Numbered from the stretch's first letter, positions 16,640 through 24,330 are shown. The stretch is DNA of 33,625 nucleotides from BS750m-G62 sp964577175 (GCA_964577175.1 CAZNYC010000033.1:1-33625); one strand, 5' to 3'. Made by a program: numbers and translations. The notes: generated by a model not told the origin, from the sequence alone.

Positions 16640-19074
16640 GCAGCCGTACCGATTTCGGCCGGCCGCATGGGCGGGACCGCTCCGGTCACATGGTAATTCC
16701 CGGCCTGGCGATCCTTCAGTTCGCCGAGTTTCGACTTATTCCAGTTGGCAATGCGGCTGAAGTAGCCGACGATCCGCGTCATGCCGTACACGTCCTCGCT
16801 GCCGCACGCCACACATGCCTCCTTCAACCCCGGGGTGGTCTGGTGGCACCCCTGGCAGACGGTGAACTCGGGGCTGATGGTGAGTTGGGCGGCGGGGGTC
16901 TTCTCGAACGTCCGGCGCACGAGCGTAACGATGCTCTCGGGCGGCGGCAGGTGTTCGCCGACGAACGCGTGGATGATGGCGCCGGACTCGATCAGGTTGT
17001 GAAACTTCGCCTGGCTGCGGATGCGGGTGAGCAGGTCGACGGGGGCGTCGGCCCGCAGGTGGACGGAGTTCGTGTAGTAGAACTCGTCGGCGTCGAGATC
17101 GCCTTTGAGCACCTGCCGGGCCGCCGGCCAGTCGCGCAGGTCGACCTTGGCGAGGCGCCTCGCGGCGCTCTCGGCGGGCGATTCCTCCAGGCTCACCTTC
17201 AGGCCGTACTGCTGGGCATACTGCTTGGCCCGTTTGTACATGAAGGCGATGATCCGCAGGCCGCGCTTCAGCGCTTCGTCGGACTCGTGCAGTTCCTCAC
17301 CCGTCAGGTGCTGGATGCACTCGTTCAGGCCGACGAGGCCGATGATGTAGGTGGCCTTGTCGAGGTCCACGTACGGCCGGCCGTCCTTGGCCGTTTTGCC
17401 GATCTGCCAGAGCGGCTTCTCGGGGGTGGCCATCAGCCGGCGGATGAACTCGCGTTTCTCCAGGTGGGCCTGCATCGCGAGGTCCATCGAGTCGGCGATG
17501 TCGGCCTCGAGGGCGTCCCAGTTGCCGGGCCCGACGCGGTAGGCGGCCTGGGGAAGGTTGATCGTCACGTTCTGGAATCCGCAGAACCGCATGCTCTCCG
17601 GGTGCTGCATCATGTACCGGTCGTCGATGGCGGTGCGGAGGCGGCAGCAGGCGCTGAGTGTGCATTCGTCGCGGTCGAAGATGAAGTACGGCACGCCGTT
17701 CTCGCTGGCGATCTGGCACGCGTAGTCCAGCAGGTCGCGCTGGGCCGGATCGGTGAACGTCTCGGCGTTGATGTGGAAGTCGCACTTCGGGAACGCGAAC
17801 AGGTGCCCGTGCCGGTCGCCGGCGCGCCACACGTCGAGCATGGCGCGGCAGAATCGCCGGGCGGCCTCCTCGTAGTCGCCGTAGGTCCGGCCCGTTTCCT
17901 TGCCGCCGGGACCGATGGCGGGCACGTCCTTCAGATATCCCGGCACGCCGGTGTGGACGTTGAAGTCGAGGAAGAGCGTCTGGCCGCCGCGGCTGAACGC
18001 CGACTGCGAGCACGAGAAGATCAGGTGCTGCGCCTCCTGCCGCATCGTCTCGTCGTCCATGTCCTCCACGTACGGGGCGTACATGATGTTGATGTGCGCG
18101 ACACCCAGGGCGCCCGCGTAATACGCCTGCATGGACGCCAGGAACGTATTGAGGTGCCCCGTAAGCGTGCGGGCGTGCTTGGCGGGGGCGCTCTTGGTGT
18201 CGAGGTTCTGGAGGTCCAGCCCATACTTCTTCAGGTACTCCAGGCTGTGGCTGGAGCAGTACACCCGCGTGGGGTACCCCAGGTCGTGGAGATGGATGCG
18301 GCCCTTGAGGTGGGCGTCGGCGAGGTCGCGGGAGAAGATCTGGCTGAGGGCAAACTGTTTCAGGACCGTTTCGGCGATCGTCAGGTTGATCGCCTCCGGG
18401 TTGTTCTGCGAGATGTTCGAGTTCTCCTGGCTCTTCGAGAAGATGAGGTTCTCGAGGTCGAAGCGCGGCATGCCCATCATCTTCTGGCGTTCCAGGCGGC
18501 CCGTGAGGCCGCGCTCGAACAACTCGTTGTCCACGAGTTCGCGCACCAGGGCGGTCGAAATTCGCCCGAGGCCCGACGCCAGCACCCGCTGCTCAACCGC
18601 CGAGGCCACCTTCCGGGCGGTCGGCGTATCGAGGTGGGCCTCCTTCTCCAGCGCCCTGGCGATGCGGCCCTTGTCCCACGGCAGGAGGGCATCCTTGGCC
18701 CCGGTGTCCACCAGGAGGGCGGCGTCGGTGGAGTTGCGGCCGGCCTTCGAGCGCATCGCCTTGCGGACCTTCATCGCCCGCCGCGCCTGCGCCCGCTTGT
18801 CGCGGTACAGGATGTACGCCTTGGCGGTCTTGGCGTGCCCGGTCTCGATCAGGACCTTCTCGACCATGTCCTGGATGTCTTCGATGCCGGGCGTGTCGCC
18901 CTCGTAATGGAGGTTCAGGTAATCGGTGACGGCGGAGGCGAGTTCCTCCGCCACGTACCGGTCCTGTCCGCCCACCGCGCGCGCCGCCTTGAAGATGGCG
19001 TCGGCGATCTTCTTCTCCTCAAACGGCATCAGGCATCCGTCGCGTTTGCGAATGTGGGTGATTCGGTTCGACAT
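16633..19074 (-). CDS. nrdD: Anaerobic (class III) ribonucleoside-triphosphate reductase
   Basis: This 813-aa glycyl-radical enzyme reduces ribonucleoside triphosphates to dNTPs without oxygen. An N-terminal ATP-cone (about 3-95, starting ITHIRKRDG) is followed by a second cone-like segment (about 120-190, LLPWDKGRIARALEKEA), then the catalytic barrel. Active-site cysteines appear in ECTLSACCRLR (Cys471, Cys476, Cys477); the extra cysteine suits types that use a protein reductant. A C-terminal zinc site (CQGC...CVAC) precedes the glycyl-radical motif RIVGYFSR with Gly770. It is downstream of nrdR and upstream of the cupin, glutaredoxin-like and nrdG genes, all on the minus strand. The stop codon lies inside a hairpin repeat. 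Confidence 0.95.
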   Translation of the reverse strand: MSNRITHIRKRDGCLMPFEEKKIADAIFKAARAVGGQDRYVAEELASAVTDYLNLHYEGDTPGIEDIQDMVEKVLIETGHAKTAKAYILYRDKRAQARRAMKVRKAMRSKAGRNSTDAALLVDTGAKDALLPWDKGRIARALEKEAHLDTPTARKVASAVEQRVLASGLGRISTALVRELVDNELFERGLTGRLERQKMMGMPRFDLENLIFSKSQENSNISQNNPEAINLTIAETVLKQFALSQIFSRDLADAHLKGRIHLHDLGYPTRVYCSSHSLEYLKKYGLDLQNLDTKSAPAKHARTLTGHLNTFLASMQAYYAGALGVAHINIMYAPYVEDMDDETMRQEAQHLIFSCSQSAFSRGGQTLFLDFNVHTGVPGYLKDVPAIGPGGKETGRTYGDYEEAARRFCRAMLDVWRAGDRHGHLFAFPKCDFHINAETFTDPAQRDLLDYACQIASENGVPYFIFDRDECTLSACCRLRTAIDDRYMMQHPESMRFCGFQNVTINLPQAAYRVGPGNWDALEADIADSMDLAMQAHLEKREFIRRLMATPEKPLWQIGKTAKDGRPYVDLDKATYIIGLVGLNECIQHLTGEELHESDEALKRGLRIIAFMYKRAKQYAQQYGLKVSLEESPAESAARRLAKVDLRDWPAARQVLKGDLDADEFYYTNSVHLRADAPVDLLTRIRSQAKFHNLIESGAIIHAFVGEHLPPPESIVTLVRRTFEKTPAAQLTISPEFTVCQGCHQTTPGLKEACVACGSEDVYGMTRIVGYFSRIANWNKSKLGELKDRQAGNYHVTGAVPPMRPAEIGTAAG

Positions 19075-19152
19075 CCCTGCGTTCTCCCTGCGATGGGTGC
19101 ACGTCCTCTGCGTCCGTCGCCTATGTCGAATCCGGCGGGCCCGCCGTGGTCG

Positions 19153-19184
19153 GGGGGGACGGTCAGGGGGGGAACCGTCCCCCC
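19153..19184. repeat. Strong GC hairpin between nrdR and nrdD
   Basis: GGGGGGACGGT (19153-19163) pairs perfectly with ACCGTCCCCCC (19174-19184). Hairpins with GGGGACGGT/ACCGTCCCC arms are common REP-type elements in GC-rich bacteria. It sits 35 nt past the nrdR stop, so it could stabilise the nrdR transcript end or damp read-through into nrdD. No T-tract is present. Confidence 0.7.
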
Positions 19185-19218
19185 ACGCCCTCGCGGCGGG
19201 TGCGTCTCAGGCCGACCG

Positions 19219-19758
19219 TCAGTCGCCATCGGTCGGCCGCTCTGGGGGTCGCGCGGCGCCTTCCCCTCCCCCAGGCGCCTCGCGGCCGCCGGCGGACGCA
19301 CGGCCCCGTCCGGACAGCATCGGTTGTACTTCCTCCACGAACTGCGACACGTCCTTGAAATCGCGATACACGCTCGCGAACCGTACGTACGCCACCTGGT
19401 CCGTCTCCCGGAGTTTCGTCATGACCAGGTCGCCGATGGCACGGCTCGGAATCTCCAGGTCGTACTGGGCGGCCAACTCGTCCTCGATCTCCTGGAGGAT
19501 CTGGTTGAGCCGCTCGGTCGGCACCGGCCGCTTGTGCAGCGCCCGGGTCAGCCCCTGCCGGATCTTGTCGCGGTCGTACGCCTCGCGCGTCGTGCCGTCC
19601 TTCTTGATAACGCGGAGGCGCGGCTCGCTCTCGGCCCGCTCGTAAGTGGTGAAGCGGCGGCTGCAGGCGCGGCACTCGCGTCGGCGGCGGATGGCACCGC
19701 CCGAGCCCCGCGAGTCCACGACGCGGTCGTCGTCTTCATGGCAGAAAGGGCATTCCAC
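19219..19758 (-). CDS. nrdR: Transcriptional repressor NrdR
   Basis: This 179-aa zinc-ribbon plus ATP-cone repressor senses ATP/dATP and represses ribonucleotide reductase genes. The N-terminal zinc finger has CPFC and CRAC cysteine pairs, with VVDSRGSGGAIRRRREC and RFTTYER as family signatures. The ATP-cone (about 50-140) begins LRVIKKDGTTREAYDRDKI. A C-terminal Gly/Ala/Pro-rich tail of about 30 residues is longer than usual. The GTG start at 19758 directly precedes ECPFC and has GAGGAG about 9 nt upstream. It is the first gene of the cluster, with nrdD 144 nt downstream. A good promoter and a candidate NrdR box upstream suggest it controls its own cluster. Confidence 0.95.
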   Translation of the reverse strand: MECPFCHEDDDRVVDSRGSGGAIRRRRECRACSRRFTTYERAESEPRLRVIKKDGTTREAYDRDKIRQGLTRALHKRPVPTERLNQILQEIEDELAAQYDLEIPSRAIGDLVMTKLRETDQVAYVRFASVYRDFKDVSQFVEEVQPMLSGRGRASAGGREAPGGGEGAARPPERPTDGD

Positions 19759-19941
19759 GGCCGAGCGCTCCTCGCTCTCACCTGCGCTCGCGAACCGGCA
19801 GATCCGACCGACGGGGTCCCAGCGCTATCTACTACATCTTGGGCTCCGCGGCCGCCTGTACCCATCGGAAAGAACGGCCGCCGAACTCCAGGGAAAATGC
19901 CAAAGTGCTGTCGCTTTTCTACTTCATGTCGGCGACAGGAC

Positions 19942-19970
19942 ATCCTAGGACGCAGGATATGGGGTGTCAA
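19942..19970 (-). promoter_or_regulatory. Sigma70-type promoter upstream of nrdR
   Basis: On the minus strand a perfect TTGACA (19970-19965) and TAGGAT (19947-19942) are 17 bp apart. The promoter points into nrdR and leaves a leader of roughly 175 nt. The whole spacer 19759-20326 has lower GC than its surroundings and contains no credible gene. Confidence 0.6.
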
Positions 19971-20039
19971 CCTCTTTTTCTTAACCGGCCCTTAGCCGGA
20001 CGATATTCCACCGCAAGCCAAAACCGCTAAATCGTCAAA

Positions 20040-20055
20040 CCACAATACCTTGTGT
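20040..20055. promoter_or_regulatory. Candidate NrdR box
   Basis: CCACAATACCTTGTGT matches the published NrdR-box consensus acaCwAtATaTwGtgt at 13 of 16 positions. It lies 70 bp upstream of the -35 of the nrdR promoter. A partial half-site (CGATATT, near 20001) has a centre about 42 bp away. Classical NrdR boxes are paired about 31 bp apart, so only one good box is seen. Confidence 0.45.
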
Positions 20056-20143
20056 AGCGCCGAAAAAACTTTTCCACCGGACCCAAAAACCTTTCCACGC
20101 CATCTCACACGGCTTCTCACACCCCCATCCACGGGGCTGCGCA

Positions 20144-20167
20144 AGAAAAAACCCCATCATCTGGGGG
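20144..20167 (-). terminator. Intrinsic terminator downstream of the dCMP deaminase gene
   Basis: Read on the minus strand, a CCCCA/TGGGG stem (20166-20162 with 20156-20152, 5-nt loop) is followed by six T residues (20151-20146). It ends the minus-strand transcript about 160 nt after the deaminase stop. Confidence 0.65.
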
Positions 20168-20197
20168 CCTGCCCGGCGAGGGCAGTCGTTTTCCGAG

Positions 20198-20281
20198 CCC
20201 GCTGCGGAAGCACCGGGTTATCCCCACCCGGCATGGCACGTACCGGGGGAGATGGACATGACCGGCCGGTCCCGCGGCCGG
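20198..20281. repeat. Double-hairpin repeat family R2, degenerate copy
   Basis: The first hairpin is CCCGCTGC-ggaa-GCACCGGG (20198-20217, one mismatch). The second is CCGGCCG (20262-20268) pairing with CGGCCGG (20275-20281). The layout and GGAA loop match better copies at 20866 and 26689. It sits 46-129 nt downstream of the dCMP deaminase stop. Confidence 0.5.
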
Positions 20282-20326
20282 CTCAAAAAGCGAGCGCCCT
20301 CGCGCAACCGCAACCCACCCGGCCGC

Positions 20327-20788
20327 CTACACCTCCTCCGGCGGCAGGACCTCCAGCGTCACGTTCCCCAAACGCAGCAGCGTCTTGCCGAGGTCATCCG
20401 GGTAATCGCGGCGGCAGACGATGCGGCGGACGCCGGCGTTGATGGCCATCTTTGCACATAACGAGCACGGATGGTATGTCGTATAGAGCGTCGCCCCGTC
20501 GATGCGGGTCCCGTGCTTCGCCGCCTGGATGATCGCATTCTGCTCGGCGTGGAGGCCCCGGCAGAGTTCGTGCCGCTCGCCGGAGGGAACGCCCATCTGC
20601 TCGCGCAGGCATCCCGTCTCGTCGCAGTGCAGGACGCCGCTCGGGGCGCCATTGTAGCCGGTCGCCAGGATCTGACGGTCGACGACCAGGATCGCTCCGA
20701 CCTGCCGGCGCAGACACGTCGACCGCCGGGCCACGTCCTCGGCAATCGACATGAAATACTCGTCCCAACTCGGTCGCTCGTCCGCCAT
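20327..20788 (-). CDS. Deoxycytidylate (dCMP) deaminase
   Basis: This 153-aa zinc enzyme of the cytidine-deaminase fold converts dCMP to dUMP for dTMP synthesis. The zinc motif is His80-Ala-Glu82 (GLHAEQNAI) with Cys108-x2-Cys111 (HPCSLC). VGAILVVDRQILATGYNGAPSG and the C-D-E-T-GC insert (residues 55-60) are typical of the dCMP deaminase/ComEB family. The ATG at 20788 before ADERPSWDEYF is chosen because the longer frame upstream runs through repeat R2. Position downstream of the ParA pair may be only linear; its function fits better with the nearby nrd cluster. Confidence 0.92.
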   Translation of the reverse strand: MADERPSWDEYFMSIAEDVARRSTCLRRQVGAILVVDRQILATGYNGAPSGVLHCDETGCLREQMGVPSGERHELCRGLHAEQNAIIQAAKHGTRIDGATLYTTYHPCSLCAKMAINAGVRRIVCRRDYPDDLGKTLLRLGNVTLEVLPPEEV

Positions 20789-20865
20789 GGCGGTACGGTA
20801 CCGGCCGCAGAAGGGGAAGTCAAGCGGGCGACGACGTGAGTGTCGAACGCTGCCCCCTTCAAGTC

Positions 20866-20949
20866 GGCTGCGGAAGCAGCCGGTCATGTGCGAGCGGCGG
20901 CGCGGGTCGGCCACGGCAGATGCAGATGACCCGCCGCTTCCGCGGCGGG
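20866..20949. repeat. Double-hairpin repeat family R2, copy 1
   Basis: GGCTGC-ggaa-GCAGCC (20866-20881) is followed, after about 50 nt, by CCCGCCGC-ttcc-GCGGCGGG (20930-20949). The two tetraloops, GGAA and TTCC, are complementary. It lies 30 nt downstream of the stop of the minus-strand gene at 20979. The shared string GCGGAAGCAGCCGGTCAT recurs in the copy at 26689. Confidence 0.8.
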
Positions 20950-20978
20950 CTCGAACAGCCCCCTCACCGAGACCCCCG

Positions 20979-22406
20979 CTACGCCAGCAGGACGATCCCC
21001 TTGTGCCCGCCCAGGCGGACCGGTACGAACCGGTGCACGGTTCCGTCGCTGGGGTCCGGCCTCGCCGCCGCCAGCACCATCGTTTCGACCCGCGGTTCCT
21101 CGGGAAGGTTTGCGTGCGGATAGGCGCGGACGAGCAGCGGCCAGTGCACCCGCAGCCACCGGCGGGTCGGCTCCGTCGGGACGGCCTCGTTCGCCTCGCC
21201 GAAGCGGAGCGCCACCAGGGTGCCGTCTAGTCGGACGGCCACGAGCGGCGGGGCGCCCGGCTCGGCCACGTCCACGCGGAAAACGTGCGGGTAGGCCTCG
21301 CCCAGGAGCGCGGGCAACTGCGCCTCCATGGCGTCGAGGAGTTCGTCGCGGCTCTCGGGCCGCCACAGCGTGAACGCCGGACGGACGGACGGGGCGGGGC
21401 CGGCCGCGCGGTGCGGCGCAGCACAAACGCCGCGCACGGGTGTATCCTCCGCGACCGCCGGCGCGGCAGGCTCCGCCGCCACGGTCTCCGGCACGTCCCG
21501 CTCCGCCGGCGGCGTCTCGACGGCGCCGGCGGCCGACGCCTCCGCCGCCACGGCGAGGAGGGGGGCCCAGACGTCCTCCGCCCGTGCGCCGGCGAAGACC
21601 CGGACACCCGACGCCGCGGCCATCCCGCGGCGTGCGGCGTCGCCGTGGCGGGTCCGTTGACGGGCGAGGTCGCACCCCAGAAACGCCCGGGCCGCCTGCC
21701 GCAGCCGCGCGTGCCGCGGGCCGGCGGCCGCCGGCGAACCGTCGCCATACAGAACGGCGGACCGCCCGGCCGCTCCCGCCTGCCGCCACGTCTTCAGCGT
21801 GCGATACGCCTCGACGAGGCTCTCGGCGTCGGCGTCGACGAGGAACACCGGCCGTTCGACGGCGGGGGGCAGTCCGTCGAACACCGCCTCCGGGGCGTCG
21901 AGCGGCACCAGGGCGATCGGGTCGCAGTGGTCGGCGAGGCGGCGGACGGCCTGGCCGAGGTCCGCGCCGCCGAAGTAGTTCTGGGGTCCCAGCCGGCCCC
22001 CGGCCGTCTCGCCCAGCACGTGGGCGTCGACGCGTCCGCCCTCGAACAGGAGGACGGCGGCGGGCCGGTCGCGAGCGGCCAGGCGAGCGGCGGCGTCGAG
22101 GGCGGCCTGGCGGCGGGCGGCCGGATTGACCCCTGCCGGCACGAGCATGTACACGCCGCGGGGCGGTGCCGCCTCCGGCGCCGGCCCGTCCGTCACGTCG
22201 GCTTCGGCGACGGCCGGTGCGCCGCGGGGGGAGGGCTCGGCGGCCCGTGCGGCGGCTGCCGGGGCACGGGCCGGGACCGCGGGAGAATCGCCCGGGCCGG
22301 AAAGCAACAGGTCGGCGACCGCCGACAGACCGCCCGCCCCGCCGGGTCCGGCGGCCGGTCCGGTTCGTGTTGGCGGGTCGCGGAAGATCATTGCCCCTCG
22401 CGTCAC
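20979..22406 (-). CDS. Hypothetical protein; degenerate ParA/MinD-like partner of the ParA-CBM48 protein
   Basis: This 475-aa protein is not assignable by an obvious domain. Residues about 15-80 and 290-345 are Pro/Ala-rich linkers. Between them (about 84-275) the pattern of ParA/MinD/FlhG folds can be made out: a first strand VYMLVPAGVN without a Walker A loop, a strand-Asp region ALVPLDAPE, and FLVDADAESLVEAYRTLKTW, which recalls the MinD/FlhG segment T(N/E)PTSxxDAYxLIK. I infer a pseudo-ATPase. The C-terminal domain (about 350-475, RDELLDAMEAQLPALLG onward) is unrecognised and alpha/beta in pattern. It starts 19 nt after the ParA-CBM48 stop and is probably co-transcribed, hence a likely functional partner. 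Confidence 0.6.
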   Translation of the reverse strand: MTRGAMIFRDPPTRTGPAAGPGGAGGLSAVADLLLSGPGDSPAVPARAPAAAARAAEPSPRGAPAVAEADVTDGPAPEAAPPRGVYMLVPAGVNPAARRQAALDAAARLAARDRPAAVLLFEGGRVDAHVLGETAGGRLGPQNYFGGADLGQAVRRLADHCDPIALVPLDAPEAVFDGLPPAVERPVFLVDADAESLVEAYRTLKTWRQAGAAGRSAVLYGDGSPAAAGPRHARLRQAARAFLGCDLARQRTRHGDAARRGMAAASGVRVFAGARAEDVWAPLLAVAAEASAAGAVETPPAERDVPETVAAEPAAPAVAEDTPVRGVCAAPHRAAGPAPSVRPAFTLWRPESRDELLDAMEAQLPALLGEAYPHVFRVDVAEPGAPPLVAVRLDGTLVALRFGEANEAVPTEPTRRWLRVHWPLLVRAYPHANLPEEPRVETMVLAAARPDPSDGTVHRFVPVRLGGHKGIVLLA

Positions 22407-22425
22407 AGAGCCGGCCCAGGTCTTG

Positions 22426-23568
22426 CTACGGCACCTCGACCACGCTGTTCAGTTCGCCGTACGGGTTGCTCTCGACGTACGCGTTCGCGGGATCGCTGCA
22501 CCATCGGCCGTCGATGATGAGGCGGTAGGCGTATCGGCCGGGGGGCAACGGCACCCGTTTTTGCCACACGCCGAGCCGGTCGCCACGTTCCATGTCGGAC
22601 TCGCCGTTGTCGGCGGACCAGCCGTTGAAGTCGCCGGCCACCTGGACCCGCCCGGCCTCGGGCGCGTGACAGAGGAAACACACGCCGTCGTCGGTCGGCA
22701 CCGGGCCGTAGACCGCTTCGACCTTCTCGTCGAGCCGGCGTTCGGCGCGGGCGTCGGCGTCGGCGCGGCGGCGGGCGAGGTCGTCGGCGGCCACCTGAAG
22801 GTCCGAGGCCAGCACCTCCTGCGCCAGCGCCTTGTAATCTTCGCCCCCGCGCGAGTCCGGCTTGAACTCGACGATGGGGCTGCCCATGGCGGCGGCCTCG
22901 CGCAGGTCCACGTTGAACCGGATGACCGTATCGAAGAGCCGCTCGCCGTACTGCTGGCGCAGGGCCGCCAGACTCCGCCGCATGCTCCGGGCCCGGGCGT
23001 CGTACATGGTCGCGAGGATGCCGACGGCGGGGGCGCGGCCGGTCCGCTCGCGCAGCAGGTCGAGCGTCTCCGTGACGCGGCCCAGCCCGTAGACGCTGAA
23101 GAAGCCGAGGTCCACCGGGACGATGACCTCGCCGGCCGCCAGGAGGGCGTTCATCGCCAGGATGCCGAGGCCCGGCCCGCAGTCGATCACCGCCACCTCG
23201 TAACGTCCGTGGGCGCGTTCGAGGAGCCGGCCGAGGCGGTGCTCCCGGCCGTCGGTGCCGGCGAGTGTCTGTTCCAGGGCCGCGAGGCGCACGACGGCGG
23301 GGGCGAGGTAGAAGCGGTCGAAGATCTCCCAGGCGATGTCCGGCAGGCCGATGGGGCCGGAGCCGGAGTCCTCCCCGGTCAGGGCGTGCCAGGTGCTGAG
23401 TTCGACCTCCTCCTCCCGCACGCCGCACCCGACCGTGGCGTGGGCCTGGGGGTCGAGGTCGACCAGGAGAACCCGCCGGCCGGCGGTGGCGAGGGCACCC
23501 GCCAGGTTGATGGCGGTGGTCGTCTTGCCGCATCCTCCCTTGTGGTTGAAAACGGCGATGACACGCAT
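22426..23568 (-). CDS. ParA/MinD-family ATPase fused to a C-terminal CBM48 (AMPK-type glycogen-binding) domain
   Basis: The N-terminal 250 residues of this 380-aa protein are a ParA-type ATPase: deviant Walker A HKGGCGKTTT (Lys10 signature lysine, Lys15), Walker A' VLLVDLDPQAHAT, Walker B VAVIDCGPGLG, and EVIVPVDLGFFSVYGL. A charged helical linker (about 255-290, RRRADADARAERRLDEK) leads to a CBM48/AMPK-beta-like domain (293-380, VQVAGDFNGWS ... YAYRLIIDGRW ... NSVVEV). The AMPK glycogen-binding residues W100, K126, W133 and N150 align with Trp317, Arg349, Trp356 and Asn374. ParA proteins position plasmids, chromosomes or protein cargo on the nucleoid or membrane; CBM48 binds alpha-glucans. 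Together they suggest positioning or sensing of a glucan cargo (inferred). It is the first gene of a pair with the protein at 20979-22406. Confidence 0.9.
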   Translation of the reverse strand: MRVIAVFNHKGGCGKTTTAINLAGALATAGRRVLLVDLDPQAHATVGCGVREEEVELSTWHALTGEDSGSGPIGLPDIAWEIFDRFYLAPAVVRLAALEQTLAGTDGREHRLGRLLERAHGRYEVAVIDCGPGLGILAMNALLAAGEVIVPVDLGFFSVYGLGRVTETLDLLRERTGRAPAVGILATMYDARARSMRRSLAALRQQYGERLFDTVIRFNVDLREAAAMGSPIVEFKPDSRGGEDYKALAQEVLASDLQVAADDLARRRADADARAERRLDEKVEAVYGPVPTDDGVCFLCHAPEAGRVQVAGDFNGWSADNGESDMERGDRLGVWQKRVPLPPGRYAYRLIIDGRWCSDPANAYVESNPYGELNSVVEVP

Positions 23569-23662
23569 GGGATACCCTCCCCAGATCTGGCGGGCCCGCG
23601 CGGGCGGCCCGGCTTCCCCCGGCCGCGCACCGGCGTCGGGCCGATAACGGGTTTCTAAGGAT

Positions 23663-23691
23663 TTGTCGGCCTGCGGGGCGCGCCGTCTTTA
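23663..23691 (-). promoter_or_regulatory. Candidate sigma28-like promoter upstream of ParA-CBM48
   Basis: On the minus strand TAAA (23691-23688) and GCCGACAA (23670-23663) are separated by 17 nt, the same spacing and similar sequence as upstream of the FlgI-like gene. TCCGATAA also occurs just upstream (near 23698), as it does inside the other element. The motif ends about 95 nt before the start codon. Confidence 0.35.
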
Positions 23692-23742
23692 GGAAACTTA
23701 TCGGACCTAAGAGCGTCTATCGGAATGAAATGGCGGGGTGCC

Positions 23743-23929
23743 GCTGGCGGCTTGCCCGCCAGCGCACGGGCAGACAAACGGCCCGTGGCATCCATTATAT
23801 TAGGGGCTCAAGATTCGCATCAGCACCCCCGGCGCGCTGTGCGGGTGCTCGCACCCACCTGGATGTGAACCGGCCGGTCTTGCCCGTGTGGCCCGGCCGG
23901 TCTTGTCCGGCCGGGAGCAGCGCGAGAAC
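23743..23929. repeat. Palindromic repeats including family R3, copy 1
   Basis: A GCTGGCGG/CCGCCAGC hairpin lies near 23748-23768 and a GGGTGC-tc-GCACCC hairpin near 23843-23856. The R3 hairpin CCCGGCCGG-tcttgt-CCGGCCGGG is at 23892-23915, preceded by GTGTGG. The reverse complement of R3 recurs at 26614-26643. No gene is supported in 23569-24826. Confidence 0.6.
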
Positions 23930-24209
23930 GTGCCCCGGCGTTTCGCCCGGGCAACATGCGTCCCCGCGACACAACGCTGCCCTCAACTCCCTATGAAACA
24001 AGGCTTTATGAAGATTGCTGGGCGTCGCGGCGGGTCCGCGGTGATGCTCTAATGCAACATGCCAGCGCGAACGGCCAGTCACCCGACGAAAAAGAGGTTC
24101 TGCGGAGGGATGCGCATGTTACTGTGCGAAAAGGACTTACAGAAATTCTTTCTTAAAGGGCGGACGGTTCGGCGGTTTTGGCACGGGCGTTGCTCCTATG
24201 TGAGGCGAT

Positions 24210-24330
24210 AATGGCTCGTTCTTTAATGGCATCGCTTGCGACTTCATGCACAGCCCTCCCCCGGGTGCGACGAGTCCTCAGGCGCTTTGCCACACAACCC
24301 CCTTAACTCCCAATTAAGGAACGAGCCATT
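24210..24330. ncRNA. Candidate structured RNA or small palindromic element with a 17-bp closing stem
   Basis: AATGGCTCGTTCTTTAA (24210-24226) is complementary to 24314-24330 over 17 positions, with one G-U pair. Inside, TGGCA (24227-24231) can pair with TGCCA near 24288-24292, and GACT/AGTC and GCAC/GTGC arms lie within, leaving an asymmetric C-rich bulge on the 3' side. GC content is lower than in flanking genes. Strand and identity are unknown; a 6S-like RNA or a MITE are both possible. Confidence 0.4.

Noticed and set aside
19998..20013. Second NrdR box
   Set aside because: Only the left half (CGATAT) matches the consensus, and the spacing to the good box is about 42 bp rather than about 31 bp.
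20122..20136. CCCC-atccac-GGGG hairpin as a terminator
   Set aside because: The stem is only 4 bp and no T-tract follows on either strand; the neighbouring hairpin at 20152-20166 is the real candidate.
23956..24156. A 66-codon plus-strand frame in the long spacer
   Set aside because: It has no ribosome-binding site or recognisable similarity and lies in a region of hairpins; not supported as a gene.
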